From NCBI RefSeq assembly GCF_900105415.1, contig NZ_FNSM01000001.1, positions 7,448,001 through 7,512,000 of the forward strand: DNA of 64,000 nucleotides. Reading direction: 5' to 3'. Position 1 is the first letter of the stretch. The number at the start of each line of letters is the position of its first letter. Source of the stretch: Streptomyces sp. TLI_105. Lineage in GTDB: Bacteria; Actinomycetota; Actinomycetes; Streptomycetales; Streptomycetaceae. The notes under the pieces are model-generated. The model searched no databases. It was not told the origin of the DNA and worked only from the letters and a program-made list of their open reading frames with translations. A program made the translations under genes and the position numbers. This document shows positions 35,061-43,579 of this stretch, in pieces.

Positions 35061-35949
35061 GTGAGCCTTTTCAGCATGGCCACCGATCGGGTGACGCCGG
35101 CGAGACCGAGGTGAGGGCCGCACCGCACAGAACCCCCGTGCCGTTGGGAGAGGTGTTCGACGTCTCAACCCATCGGCACAGGAGCCTCGTTGGTTCCCTA
35201 CCCTGCCGCACTCGACCCGCCTCATGCCCTGGTCGAGTGGGTCATGATGCTCATCGTCACCCGTGAGGGTGACCGCAGGCGCAAGCTCCCGCCGCACCAG
35301 CGGGCGTTCGTCGCTCTGGTGTACCTACGCCGCCACGACACCCTCCTCCGGATCGCGTCCGGCTTCGGGATGTCGGTCGGCACCGTCCACGCGTATGTCA
35401 CCACCGTGACCAGTCTGCTCGCCGAACGGGCCCCTGGCCTGCTCAAGACGCTGCGCGAGCGTGACCCGGAGTTCATCCTGCTGGACGGGACCCTCGCCGA
35501 GTGCGACCGCGTCGGCGACAGCCGGGCCGACTACTCGGCCAGGCACCGCCGGCACGCCGTGAACGTCCAGGTCGTCACCGATCCGACCGGCGAGCTGTTG
35601 TGGATCTCGCCCGCGCTGCCGGGCCGCACTCACGATCTGACCGCGGCCCGTACCCACCGCATCATCCGGATCTGCGAGCGCCAGGGCGTCCCCGTCCTCG
35701 CCGACCGCGCCTACCAGGATGCCGGCCCCTGGGTCACCACCGGACTCAAACGCCCACCGGGCGGTGAACTCACCCTCACCCGGCGCACCGTCAACCGGGC
35801 CCTGGCCGCGGCGAGGGCACCGGTCGAACGCGGCATGGCACGGCTGAAGTCGTGGCAGATCTTCCGCAGATCCCGCATCAGCTCCAACCGCATGACCGTT
35901 ATCACCAAAGCCGTCCTCACCCTGGAGCGGCAACGCTGAAAACGCTCAC
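35061..35949 (+). mobile_element. IS5-like insertion sequence, copy 1 (intact)
   Basis: An 889-bp element with terminal inverted repeats: GTGAGCCTTTTCAGC on the left against GTGAGCGTTTTCAGC read inward from the right. It carries one intact DDE transposase gene. Two further copies lie at 37772 (opposite strand) and 41795 (decayed). No direct target duplication was found at its edges, suggesting rearrangement after insertion. Left edge is three bases past one stop codon and right edge two bases from another. Confidence 0.88.
35190..35939 (+). CDS. IS5-like transposase (DDE_Tnp_4 type), copy 1
   Basis: A 249-residue transposase, full length compared with copy 2. An N-terminal helix-turn-helix ([20 protein letters not shown], about 51-70) precedes an RNase H-like catalytic domain. 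Candidate DDE residues are the Asp in [11 protein letters not shown], Asp in [11 protein letters not shown] or VLADRAY, and Glu in [11 protein letters not shown]. The start is a TTG at 35190 shared by all copies. It should move the IS by cut-and-paste. The identity to copy 2 is high but not complete, so the two arose from separate insertions or have had time to diverge. Confidence 0.9.
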   Translation: MVPYPAALDPPHALVEWVMMLIVTREGDRRRKLPPHQRAFVALVYLRRHDTLLRIASGFGMSVGTVHAYVTTVTSLLAERAPGLLKTLRERDPEFILLDGTLAECDRVGDSRADYSARHRRHAVNVQVVTDPTGELLWISPALPGRTHDLTAARTHRIIRICERQGVPVLADRAYQDAGPWVTTGLKRPPGGELTLTRRTVNRALAAARAPVERGMARLKSWQIFRRSRISSNRMTVITKAVLTLERQR

Positions 35950-35951
35950 CG

Positions 35952-37544
35952 TCATGCAAGAATTGCGTCGAAATCCGTCGCGTTAGTCCCGTGCCTGACA
36001 TTGTAGCCTTCGAGTACGGCCTTCTTCAGGACATCGGCACGAACGTCAGATGTCGCGCGCGGCGAGACGACACCGGGCGTGTTTTCATAGTTGAAAACGA
36101 TGACGTCAAGAAACACAAGGTCCCTCAGCCTTCGGCCTCCAACGAGACCGAGGAGCGCTGACGTAATAGACGGGTATGGGGTGAACTGTGGGTTATCGAG
36201 CCACTGCTTGAGCTCGTCGCGAGGTACACTGAAATCCACCCTGATGGACTGAAGCGCACTGATGGTGTCATCCGACGACAGAGGCTGCATAACTGTTCCT
36301 GTAGGGCCTTCGGCTGAGCTTACGTTTTGCGGGCCATGCCATGCCATTGATTCATCACGCCAGAAGAAATCGAACCCCTTCTGGTCCCGGGTCCGTGCGA
36401 TCATCTCGAGGTTGCCGTTGTCCGCGCTGCCGAAGTTACTCTGGAGGAGCGAAACCTCATCGTATACCGACGTCCCTATCTTGCCTGCGTAACTCCATCC
36501 TTCCTGGAGTTTTAGCGATTCCCCTACATCTCCGTTGTTTCTCCAAAAATGGAGAATTCCTCCGTCTTTCGCGGGGCCCACCAGTTCTAGATTGCCGTAG
36601 TGGGCAGAGTCCCACGGTATGAAGTCGGAAGCTTCGCTGAGGTCGTAGTCGCTTTGCAGAAGGCAGGGTCTACCGCGAAATGGGCGCAGTACATGCCCAA
36701 GGTCGGTGGGCTGATCGACGGTAAGCCCCTCATTCCACCCAAAATGGCTGTCGTCCCAAAGGTATCCGCCTCCTAGCTTGTTCCGAGCCCATGTGTAGAT
36801 GTGCAGGGCTCCTTGGTCTGAGATGGTCGTGATCATGACTTGTCCACGGCACACACCATTGCAAGTGTCACGCATTTCCTTCCAGCCTGCTTTACCGAAA
36901 GGGTTGAATAGTGTTGTAAGGGCGAGCCCTGCCCCCACGAAGCTGCGGTCTTTGAGGATGGTGCCCCCGAACGAATCGTTCGAACTTGGGCCGTTGATGC
37001 GGGTCCAGGGCGGGATTGTGGTATTTCCGCTTGCCGGGTTCTGCCGCTTCAGCATCACAAATCCTCCGCCGCTCAATGGCGCTACGACGAAAAAATCGTT
37101 TTCAAGGTGCGACTCGAGATCGACTCCGAAAGGGCCTTCGTCGAACTCCGCACCGGAATACGCAATGCTCGCGGCTCCCGACACGCCAGTCAGCGCAGTA
37201 CCGAAGTTTGACCAGACAAGCGCTCCACCGTTCTCGCGGGACCAGTGCTCAACCGCGCCGTCTTCCCTGGTGGCCATCACTTCGAGGTTATTCCGCGGGT
37301 CGCTCATGAAGGCCACGTTGTCCGACTCGATCAGAGACGCTCCAACGTATCGGGCGCCCTTTGCGAAGATTGTCGGACCATGCCACACCAGAGCGGGAGA
37401 CTCGTTATTTCGCCAATAATGGGCCAGTCCCCCGTCCGGCCAGGGTATGACGACTTCGAAATTTCCTGGCTCGCCGGTCCGCACTTGGATGAAGAATCCG
37501 CTATTCGGCGAGGCTTTTGGTCTATCGCGCCAATCCAAGGTCAT
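35952..37544 (-). CDS. AT-richer beta-propeller/lectin-like protein of unknown function
   Basis: A 530-residue protein without a signal peptide. Repeated blades of the form GN(F/L)E-x6-10-DGG-x2-H-(Y/F)-W-R-N occur near residues 27, 84, 315 and 375; examples are GNLELVGPAKDGGILHFWRN and GNFEVVIPWPDGGLAHYWRN. The pattern resembles PLL-like or tectonin-type sugar-binding propellers, but I cannot name the family. The last 100 residues (from about IRVDFSVPRDELKQWL) are not repetitive. The gene is near 54% G+C, far below its neighbours, and sits between two inverted IS copies, so it is foreign. GGAG precedes the ATG. The stop codon lies two bases from the IS edge, leaving possible 3' truncation. 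Confidence 0.75.
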   Translation of the reverse strand: MTLDWRDRPKASPNSGFFIQVRTGEPGNFEVVIPWPDGGLAHYWRNNESPALVWHGPTIFAKGARYVGASLIESDNVAFMSDPRNNLEVMATREDGAVEHWSRENGGALVWSNFGTALTGVSGAASIAYSGAEFDEGPFGVDLESHLENDFFVVAPLSGGGFVMLKRQNPASGNTTIPPWTRINGPSSNDSFGGTILKDRSFVGAGLALTTLFNPFGKAGWKEMRDTCNGVCRGQVMITTISDQGALHIYTWARNKLGGGYLWDDSHFGWNEGLTVDQPTDLGHVLRPFRGRPCLLQSDYDLSEASDFIPWDSAHYGNLELVGPAKDGGILHFWRNNGDVGESLKLQEGWSYAGKIGTSVYDEVSLLQSNFGSADNGNLEMIARTRDQKGFDFFWRDESMAWHGPQNVSSAEGPTGTVMQPLSSDDTISALQSIRVDFSVPRDELKQWLDNPQFTPYPSITSALLGLVGGRRLRDLVFLDVIVFNYENTPGVVSPRATSDVRADVLKKAVLEGYNVRHGTNATDFDAILA

Positions 37545-37771
37545 AGCGCAACTCCATATCCCGACTGGTGGTCATTTCGGGGAGCGCGACACCCAGTGGT
37601 TCCCGGGTGGCTCGGAGGGCCAGTAGATTGCGGCCGATCGACGCTTCAGGAGCTCATCGGGCCGCACACATCCGGAGACCCTCCCACCGCACCATCACCC
37701 GACCTAGATCGCAAATCAGTCTGGGCCTACTCCCGGGCTGGGCAGGGTGCTGGCACGGGTAGAAGCTCTCA
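37545..37771. other. Upstream flank of the propeller gene, low GC
   Basis: This 227-bp stretch between the propeller gene start and IS copy 2 has the same lower G+C as the gene and should contain its promoter. I see no clear operator or conserved -35/-10 pair. Confidence 0.4.
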
Positions 37772-38659
37772 GTGAGCGTTTTCAGCGTTGCCTCTCCAGG
37801 GTGAGGACGGCTTTGGCGATGACGGTCATGCGGTTGGGGCTGATGCGGGATCTGCGGAAGATCTGCCAGGACTTCAGCCGCGCCATGCCGCGCTCGACCG
37901 GTGCCCGGGCTGCGGCCAGGGTCCGGTTGACGGTGCGCTGAGTGAGGGTGAGCTCGCCGCCCGGTGGCCGTTTGAGTCCGGTGGTGACCCAGGGGCCGGC
38001 GCCCGTGTAGGCGCGGTCGGCGAGGACGGGGACGCCCTGGCGTTCGCAGATGCGGATCATCCGGTGGGTGCGGGCCGCGGTGAGGTCATGAGTGCGGCCC
38101 GGCAGGGCGGGCGAGATCCACAGCAGCTCGCCGGCCGGATCGGTGAGGACCTGGATGTTCACGCCGTGCCGGCGGTGCTTGGCCGAGTAGTCGGCTCGGC
38201 TGTTGCCGACGCGGTCGCACTCGGCGAGGGTCCCGTCCAGCAGGGCGAAGTCCGGATCGTGCTCGCGCAGCGTCTTGAGCAGGCCGGGGGCTCGTTCGGC
38301 GAGCAGGCCGGTCACGCTGGTGACGTACGCGTGGGCGGTGCCGACGGATACCCCGAAGCCGGCCCCGATCCGGGCGAGGGTGTCGTGGCGGCGTAGGTAC
38401 ACCAGAGCGATGAGCGCACGTTGGTGCGGCGGGAGTTTGCAGCGGCGGTCACCCTCGCGGGTGACGATGAGCATGGTGACCCACCCGACGAGGTCGTGCG
38501 GGAGGTCGAGTGCGGCAGGATAGGGAACCAACAGGGCTCCTGTGCCGGTGGGTTGAGACGTCGAACACCTCCCTCAACGGCACGGGGGCCTTGTGCGTTG
38601 CGGCCCTCACCTCGACCTGACCGGCGTCACCCGATCGGTGGCCATGCTGAAACGCTCAG
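37772..38659 (-). mobile_element. IS5-like insertion sequence, copy 2 (intact, inverted)
   Basis: An 888-bp copy of the same element on the opposite strand. Its ends are GTGAGCGTTTTCAGCG (37772) and, inward from the right, CTGAGCGTTTCAGC. One A is missing from the A-run of that end relative to copy 1. With copy 1 it brackets the AT-rich propeller gene in inverted orientation, the arrangement of a composite transposon. No target duplication is evident. Confidence 0.87.
37782..38531 (-). CDS. IS5-like transposase (DDE_Tnp_4 type), copy 2
   Basis: A 249-residue intact transposase starting from TTG. It shares the helix-turn-helix [20 protein letters not shown] and the catalytic segments [35 protein letters not shown] and [13 protein letters not shown] with copy 1. 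Differences are scattered substitutions (for example IGAGFGVS against IASGFGMS), so this is an independent lineage of the same IS rather than a recent duplicate. Its catalytic residues look intact, so it could mobilise either copy in trans. Confidence 0.9.
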   Translation of the reverse strand: MVPYPAALDLPHDLVGWVTMLIVTREGDRRCKLPPHQRALIALVYLRRHDTLARIGAGFGVSVGTAHAYVTSVTGLLAERAPGLLKTLREHDPDFALLDGTLAECDRVGNSRADYSAKHRRHGVNIQVLTDPAGELLWISPALPGRTHDLTAARTHRMIRICERQGVPVLADRAYTGAGPWVTTGLKRPPGGELTLTQRTVNRTLAAARAPVERGMARLKSWQIFRRSRISPNRMTVIAKAVLTLERQR

Positions 38660-38757
38660 TGTTGCAGCCGCCTCTGACAAGCACCGGCCTCCGCGCCGGT
38701 CCCTCCCGGAGGCGGGCCCTGGGGCGTCCCCCGGCGCCGGCCTCTGGGCGGGGAGGC

Positions 38758-39264
38758 TCAGAAGAGCCGCACGCGGGTCACGTTGACCAGCGGCGTCGTG
38801 AAGATCTGGGCATCCAGCAACCCCTGCTCGATCTGGTGCTCTGCCTCAAAGAGGCGGTTGTCGCGGACGAGGACCCCGCCCAGGAAGGGCATGTTGATGC
38901 TGCCCGAGGCGTCCACTGGGAACGAGCCGGAACTCGCGTCGATGGTGCCGTCGGGGTTGAGCATCCGCACGAAGAGCTCGTCCCCCGGTTGGATGGTGTT
39001 CTCCAGGTCCACCCGGTCGCCCCGAATCCCGAGATTGACGGTGACGGTGGTGAGGATGCCGTCCGTCATGAACCGGTTCTCGATCTCGGCCCGCAGGTCC
39101 GGCGTCAGTGGCTTGCCCTCGGCAAGGATCATGTTCAGCGAGGGAATCCGCAGCAGGCGGCTGGCATCGACCGCGTAGTCGTGCGAGAAGTCCGTCACCA
39201 CCCCCGCCGCGTCCCGTACCTCGACCTGGACGATCTCCCCCAGTTCCAGTGCTGTGGCCGACAT
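38758..39264 (-). CDS. Small protein with Wza-like polysaccharide-export (Poly_export) domain
   Basis: A 168-residue protein. The C-terminal half (about 88-165) reads like the Poly_export/SLBB N-terminal domain of outer-membrane polysaccharide exporters: IQPGDELFVRMLNPDG, then GSFPVDASGSINMPFLGGVL, then EHQIEQGLLDAQIF and a final NVTRVRLF strand. The N-terminal half (IVQVEVRDAAGVVTDFSHDY) is a second beta-rich module, perhaps a degenerate copy. No signal peptide or lipobox is present. It follows the MACPF-like gene by 48 bp on the same strand, with AAAGGA before the ATG, so they form an operon. A cytoplasmic, actinobacterial use of this domain is unusual; its role is unknown. Confidence 0.65.
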   Translation of the reverse strand: MSATALELGEIVQVEVRDAAGVVTDFSHDYAVDASRLLRIPSLNMILAEGKPLTPDLRAEIENRFMTDGILTTVTVNLGIRGDRVDLENTIQPGDELFVRMLNPDGTIDASSGSFPVDASGSINMPFLGGVLVRDNRLFEAEHQIEQGLLDAQIFTTPLVNVTRVRLF

Positions 39265-39312
39265 GGTCGTTCCTTTCCCGGTGCGCCCGGCCGCCCGTTC
39301 GGACCGGGCGGC

Positions 39313-40734
39313 TCAAGCCACCACCAGCGTCATGACCGTCAGCGGCTCCACCGGGGTACCGGGGGCCGGCGACTGCGAGGTGATCCGCGAGCCCGGACGG
39401 CTGGCGTCGCCCCGGACATCGGGGGTCACACCGCTGCGGAGCACGGTGAAGAAGAAGTTGCCCAGCTCCCTGCGGTCGAGCCCGAGCGCGTCCAGCCGGG
39501 ACCCCAGGAAGTTGAGGCAGTGGTCGACGCCCTCCAGGTTGATGCAGGCCAGCAGGTGTGTGACCGGTTCCGCCATCTGGCCGACGAGATTGGGCATCGC
39601 GTTGGGTGCCGCCGGCGGCGGGGTGATCGGAGGGAGGATCTCCTTCTGCTTCGGCATGTTCGTCGGCAGCCCAGTGAGCCGGAAGTCCGCCTTCCCGCGG
39701 ATGTCCCGCATGAACACCTCGGGGTCGCGCGCCTCCTTCAGGTTCTCGATGGCGAAGGACGCGGCCTCCTCGATCACGTCGAGGTCGCCGGCGAGCGCCG
39801 CCCGCAGGGCCTGGAGGTCCGGCCTGTCCGGCGCGAACTCGAACTCGTCGGTGTGCCGGATGTCGAGGATGTAGTCGACCAGGTTGAGCATGTCGATGCT
39901 CTGCGACCGCAGCTTCGCGCAGCGGATCAGCACCCGGCGCTGTTTCTCGATGTCGGCGATGTTCGGCGGGGTCGGCCCCAGTGCGATCGCGTAAGGTGCC
40001 AGCGTCACCGTGTACGACCGCGGCTCGGCGCGCACGCTCGCGGTCCACTCGTCCATCGCCTTGTAGAGCTGGTTCACCAGCTCCACCGGGTCTCCGCTGC
40101 GCGGCTGCGTGGTGAAGGTGCCGCCGTCGTGGAGGATGAACGCCTCGGCCCGCGCCTCCGCGTTCCGCATCGCCTCCGAGATGCTGATCCGCACCTCGGC
40201 CGAGACCGTCACCCCGTAACTGCCCTCCAGCGCGGCGTTGAGCGACATCTTGGACTGCACGCTCTTGGTGTCGATCCGTACGACTCCGAAGAACCGGCCG
40301 CCCGTGCCGATACCGCGCACGAAGTACTCGCCGAACTGCTCCTCCAGCGGCTTCCCCCGCTCCACCAGCTTCGCCGCCGCCTCCGACAGCACTGGCGAGT
40401 CCATCTGTTCGAAGGCGAAGGTCCGCGAGTTCGACACCATCACGGTGAGGGAGCTCGACTGGACCCGGCACCGCTTGGAGAAGTCGAGTGAGGCGGAGCC
40501 GCTGAAGAGGCCGATCCCGGCCGAGACATCCGCTCCCACGCCGAGTTCCGACTCCAGATCCTGTGTCGTCTCGATGCGCCGGAAGGTGAAGGAGCCGGTC
40601 TCGCCGCCGCCGACCTGCGGCGGGGTCACCGTCCCTGTTGCACCGAGGGCCATGGGGCTGCCGCTCGCCATCGACACCCCGATGCCGATGTCGTATCCGT
40701 CGCGCATCGGAACCGTTTCCTGCTTCATCACCAC
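39313..40734 (-). CDS. MACPF-like putative pore-forming protein with PASTA-like tail
   Basis: A 473-residue protein. Residues about 60-235 look like a membrane-attack-complex/perforin core: a LFSGSASLDFSKRC strand, SSSLTVMVSNSRTFAF, a helix, then EEQFGEYFVRGIGTGGRFFG, the position of the family's Y-G-T-H-[FY] plus G-G signature. A helical region (about 240-350) and a Pro-rich linker follow. A PASTA-like module (about 379-473) runs from MPNLVGQ to SQSPAPGTPVEPLTV. There is no signal peptide, so export would need cell lysis or another route. GGAGG lies seven bases before the GTG start. It heads a two-gene operon with the Poly_export-domain protein. Pore formation is inferred from fold-level resemblance only. 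Confidence 0.65.
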   Translation of the reverse strand: MVMKQETVPMRDGYDIGIGVSMASGSPMALGATGTVTPPQVGGGETGSFTFRRIETTQDLESELGVGADVSAGIGLFSGSASLDFSKRCRVQSSSLTVMVSNSRTFAFEQMDSPVLSEAAAKLVERGKPLEEQFGEYFVRGIGTGGRFFGVVRIDTKSVQSKMSLNAALEGSYGVTVSAEVRISISEAMRNAEARAEAFILHDGGTFTTQPRSGDPVELVNQLYKAMDEWTASVRAEPRSYTVTLAPYAIALGPTPPNIADIEKQRRVLIRCAKLRSQSIDMLNLVDYILDIRHTDEFEFAPDRPDLQALRAALAGDLDVIEEAASFAIENLKEARDPEVFMRDIRGKADFRLTGLPTNMPKQKEILPPITPPPAAPNAMPNLVGQMAEPVTHLLACINLEGVDHCLNFLGSRLDALGLDRRELGNFFFTVLRSGVTPDVRGDASRPGSRITSQSPAPGTPVEPLTVMTLVVA

Positions 40735-41252
40735 GGCGAATCCTCCGTCCGGCTGTTGGGCCCGGCGTGCCTGGGAGAGCTATCGGGCCGTCCGGCCCGC
40801 CCGGCCGGTGGTCCTCGGCCCGCCGGTTCCGGTCTGCCGGTCTGCTCTCGGTCCGGCCGGGACCGCAGGCAGGGCCCGGGCGGACACACCGGTGCGGCGG
40901 CTGTCGGGGGTGGCCCGGAGAATGACGGCCCCATTCCGCGTCCCGCCGGGTTGGACCGTGGCCGACCCCGCATCCGGGCCGGGCGCCGCACGCCACCGGC
41001 CCGTGCCGCACCATCGGCCGGCCGGACCCTCCGGGTTCCGGACACTCCGGCGGCTCCGGTGGTCGTCGGCGGCCGGGGCGGGAACTCCGTCTTTCATTGT
41101 CCATCCGGGTGCCGAAAACCGCATGCCAGGACTGCAGTTGCCCCGGCGCCCGAGTGTCGGCGACCATAGAGCAGTGTGCATCGTGAGCAGGGCAGGTCGG
41201 GTGAATCGCCCCAGGTGAGGTGGAGGCTCGATTCCATATAAGGATCCGAGTC
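40735..41252. other. Gene-free gap upstream of the MACPF-like operon
   Basis: About 500 bp without a credible gene. It contains many short CCGG/GGCC inverted repeats and should hold the promoter of the MACPF-like operon (reading left). The right edge leads into an IS3-family relic. I see no clear -10/-35 or operator. Confidence 0.4.
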
Positions 41253-41630
41253 ATGGCACGACCCTCGATGTACTCTCCCGAGCTGCGCAAGCGCGCGGTC
41301 CGCATGGTCGCGGAGATCCGCGGCGACTATCCGACCGAGACCGCCGAGCTGAACGCGGTGATGGAGAAGCTCGGTATCGGTTCACGCGAGATGCTGCGGA
41401 AGTGGTTCCGTCAGGATCAGATCGACACCGGGCAGCGGCCGGGAACGACGAGCGAGGAGGCCGCGCAGGTCAAGGCCCTGAAGAAGGAGATCGCCGACTG
41501 AAGCGGGCGAACGAGATCCTCAAGGCGACCTCGGCTTTTTCGCGGCCGAGCTCGACCGGCACACACGCGCTCGTAGCGATCACGGACGAGATGCGAGACC
41601 GCTTCGGCGGTGTCGAGCCGAAATCCGATC
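41253..41630 (+). pseudogene. Decayed IS3-family element (orfA plus start of orfB)
   Basis: OrfA opens with MARPSMYSPELRKRAVRMVA and a helix-turn-helix (GIGSREMLRKWFRQ), then EEAAQVKALKKEIAD. A missing C after GCCGA turns GAC-CTG into a premature TGA at 41499. The leucine-zipper end KRANEILKATSAF then continues in another frame, with a second missing base. A piece of orfB, DEMRDRFGGVEP, follows and stops near 41625. The rest of the transposase is gone, so the element is dead. Confidence 0.85.
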
Positions 41631-41794
41631 GGTCTGACGGAGCTCACCCTGGAATCCTCGCGCCCCGGCCCCCGTGAGCATCGGCCCAGGTCAGAACGTG
41701 TTGCGGGGCTAAGGGAGGGGTCCTTCATGCTGCGGCAGACGCTCCTCAGGGTGTCCGAACCCGGGACTCCCGTTCTTCCTAACGGCTCCTGTCG

Positions 41795-42667
41795 GTGAGC
41801 TCTTTCATCCTGGCCACTGATCGGGTGACGGCGGCTGGGCACTCAACGCACGAGGCCCCGCGCCGTTGAGGGAGGTGTTCGAAGTCTCAACCCATCGGCA
41901 CAGGATCCTCGTTGGTTCCCAATCCTGCCGCACTCGACCTCCCGCACGCCCTGGTCGAGTGGGTCACCATGCTCATCGTCACTCGCGAGGGTGACCGGCG
42001 CTGCAAGCTGCCGCCGCACCAACGTGCACTGGTCGCCTTGGTGTACCTGCGCAAGCACGACCCCCTCGCACAGATAGCCGCCGGCTTCGGGATCTCCGTC
42101 GGCACCGCCCACGCCTACACATCCGGCGTGATCGCTCTCCTCGCCGACCAGGCTCCGCCTGCTCAAAGTCCTGAGCGAGAGCGATCCGGACTACGTACTG
42201 CTCGACGGCACCCTCGCGGAGTGTGACCGGACCGGCGACAGACAGGCCGACTATTCCCACAAGCACCGCCGGCACGGCGTGAACGTGCAGGTCGTGACCG
42301 ACCCGACGGGTCACGTGCTGTGGATCTCGCCCGCGCTGCCCGGCCGTGCCCACGGCCTCACAGCGGCCCGCGCGCACCGGATCATCCGGATCTGCGAACG
42401 CCAAGCGCCCCCGTTCTCGCCGACCGCGCCTACCAGGGAGCCGGACCGTGGGTGACCACCGGGCGCAAACGGCCTCCCGGCGGCGAACTGTCCCCGACCC
42501 AGCGCACAGTCAACCGAGCACTGGCCAAGGCCCGGGCACCCGTCGAACGCGGGATGGCACGGCTGAAGACCTGGCGCATCTTCCGCCGGTCCCGCGTAAG
42601 CCCCAACCGCATGCCGTCAATCGCCGCAGCCGTCCTCACCCTGGAGAGGCAACGCTGAAAACGCTCA
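41795..42667 (+). mobile_element. IS5-like insertion sequence, copy 3 (decayed)
   Basis: An 873-bp copy of the IS found at 35061 and 37772. The right end (GCTGAAAACGCTCA) is conserved, while the left end has drifted (GTGAGCTCTTTCATC). Its transposase is frameshifted twice. The right terminal repeat supplies the stop codon of the convergent gene at 42665. No direct target duplication was seen. Confidence 0.85.
41912..42658 (+). pseudogene. Frameshifted IS5-like transposase, copy 3
   Basis: The TTG start and N-terminal domain are intact through [10 protein letters not shown] short deletion near 42157 shifts the frame; the catalytic middle ([20 protein letters not shown]) continues in the second frame. 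A one-base loss near 42405 shifts it again, and [16 protein letters not shown] to LTLERQR is in the third frame. Two separate lesions mean it encodes no functional transposase. Confidence 0.9.
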
Positions 42668-43504
42668 GTGTTCCGGCGCGAGCGCCGGGAGCAGTTGGGA
42701 CTCCTCGTAGGCGAAGTGCTCCTCCAGGTTCGCCGTCAGGCGGTCGACCTCGGTGCGCAGGGTCGCGGGGGCGGCGCCGGAGGTCAGCAGGGTCTCCAGT
42801 TCCTCGACCGTGCGGGCGACCACCCGGTGCTCCCGGCGCATCCGGTCCAGGGAGCCGGCCAGGTCCGGGAACTGCCGCTCCAGGAGGTCGAAGACACCGT
42901 CCTCGTTGTGGTGGTGGGCGTGGAGCGCGCCGCAGAAGGTGAGGCAGTGGCGGGCGAGCCGGCTCCCGAGCGTCGGCGCCGGTGCTTCCAGGCCCTCGCG
43001 GAGCGTGGCGAGTTCGGCGCGGAGCTCGTCGTGGACCTTGACGAGGTGGGCGGCGATCGCCCGGTGCCGCGCCGGGTCCGTGAGGTCCACGCGGTGCAGG
43101 GCGACGACGGGGATGACCCGCTCCGTGCCGGCCTGGTAGGCGGCGAACGCGGGATCCCGGTCGCACTGCTCGGCGTACAGCCGGTCCCGCTCCTCACCCT
43201 CCGTCACCACCGCCCTCGCCGCGAAGCGTTCGACGGTTCCTTCGGGGGTGCCGAGTTCGACGGTCACGTGCGCGTCGGCGCGGAGGTTGTGGAGCCAGGC
43301 CGGGTGCTTGGGTCCGCCGGCGTTCGACGCGAAGACGAGGAGCCGGGCCCCGTCGCGTACGTACACGGCCGGGTTGGTGTGGGGGCGTCCTCCGCGGGCG
43401 CCGGTCGTGGTGAGGAGGAGTAAGGAGACGCCTTCGAACATCCCGCCCACGCGGCCGCCGTTGGCGCGGAACTCCGCGATGACCCGCTGATTCACATCGG
43501 ACAT
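42665..43504 (-). CDS. Deazaflavin-type nitroreductase fused to hemerythrin domain
   Basis: A 279-residue fusion. Residues about 1-140 match the F420-binding Ddn/DUF385 family (SLLLLTTTGARGGRPHTNPAVYVRDG, then SNAGGPKHPAWLHNL). Residues about 150-279 are a hemerythrin four-helix bundle with iron-ligand His/Glu candidates: LVKVHDELR, LHAHHHNEDGVFDLL, MRREHRVV and EHFAYEESQLLPAL. It may couple F420H2-dependent reduction with oxygen, nitric oxide or iron sensing. The start is the ATG at 43504 after GAGGGG. The stop TGA is formed by the IS copy 3 terminal repeat, so a few native C-terminal residues may be lost. It is divergent from a MarR gene. Confidence 0.87.
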   Translation of the reverse strand: MSDVNQRVIAEFRANGGRVGGMFEGVSLLLLTTTGARGGRPHTNPAVYVRDGARLLVFASNAGGPKHPAWLHNLRADAHVTVELGTPEGTVERFAARAVVTEGEERDRLYAEQCDRDPAFAAYQAGTERVIPVVALHRVDLTDPARHRAIAAHLVKVHDELRAELATLREGLEAPAPTLGSRLARHCLTFCGALHAHHHNEDGVFDLLERQFPDLAGSLDRMRREHRVVARTVEELETLLTSGAAPATLRTEVDRLTANLEEHFAYEESQLLPALAPEH

Positions 43505-43542
43505 GAGGGTGCCCCTCGGTAGCATCGATCACGACAGATCTA

Positions 43543-43559
43543 TTTGCTTTGAAAGCAAA
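43543..43559. promoter_or_regulatory. Perfect MarR-type operator between divergent genes
   Basis: TTTGCTTT-G-AAAGCAAA is a perfect 8-bp inverted repeat about a single base. It lies 38 bp from the nitroreductase-hemerythrin start and 20 bp from the MarR start, placed to control both. It is AT-rich against a GC-rich background. Confidence 0.75.
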
Positions 43560-43579
43560 GCTAAATCGGAGGGTGCAGG

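Noticed and set aside
40735..41220. Several 90-330-codon overlapping frames in both strands upstream of the MACPF-like gene
   Set aside because: Arg/Pro/Gly-rich translations with no motif or ribosome site; typical of random open frames in very GC-rich DNA.
41631..41794. Possible tRNA fragment or attachment site between the IS3 relic and IS copy 3
   Set aside because: The string near 41755-41790 has no cloverleaf and no direct repeat elsewhere in the window; I could not support it.
35050..42680. Direct target-site duplications around the three IS copies
   Set aside because: Flanking triplets and longer strings were compared for each copy, and none match as direct repeats, so I do not claim target duplications.
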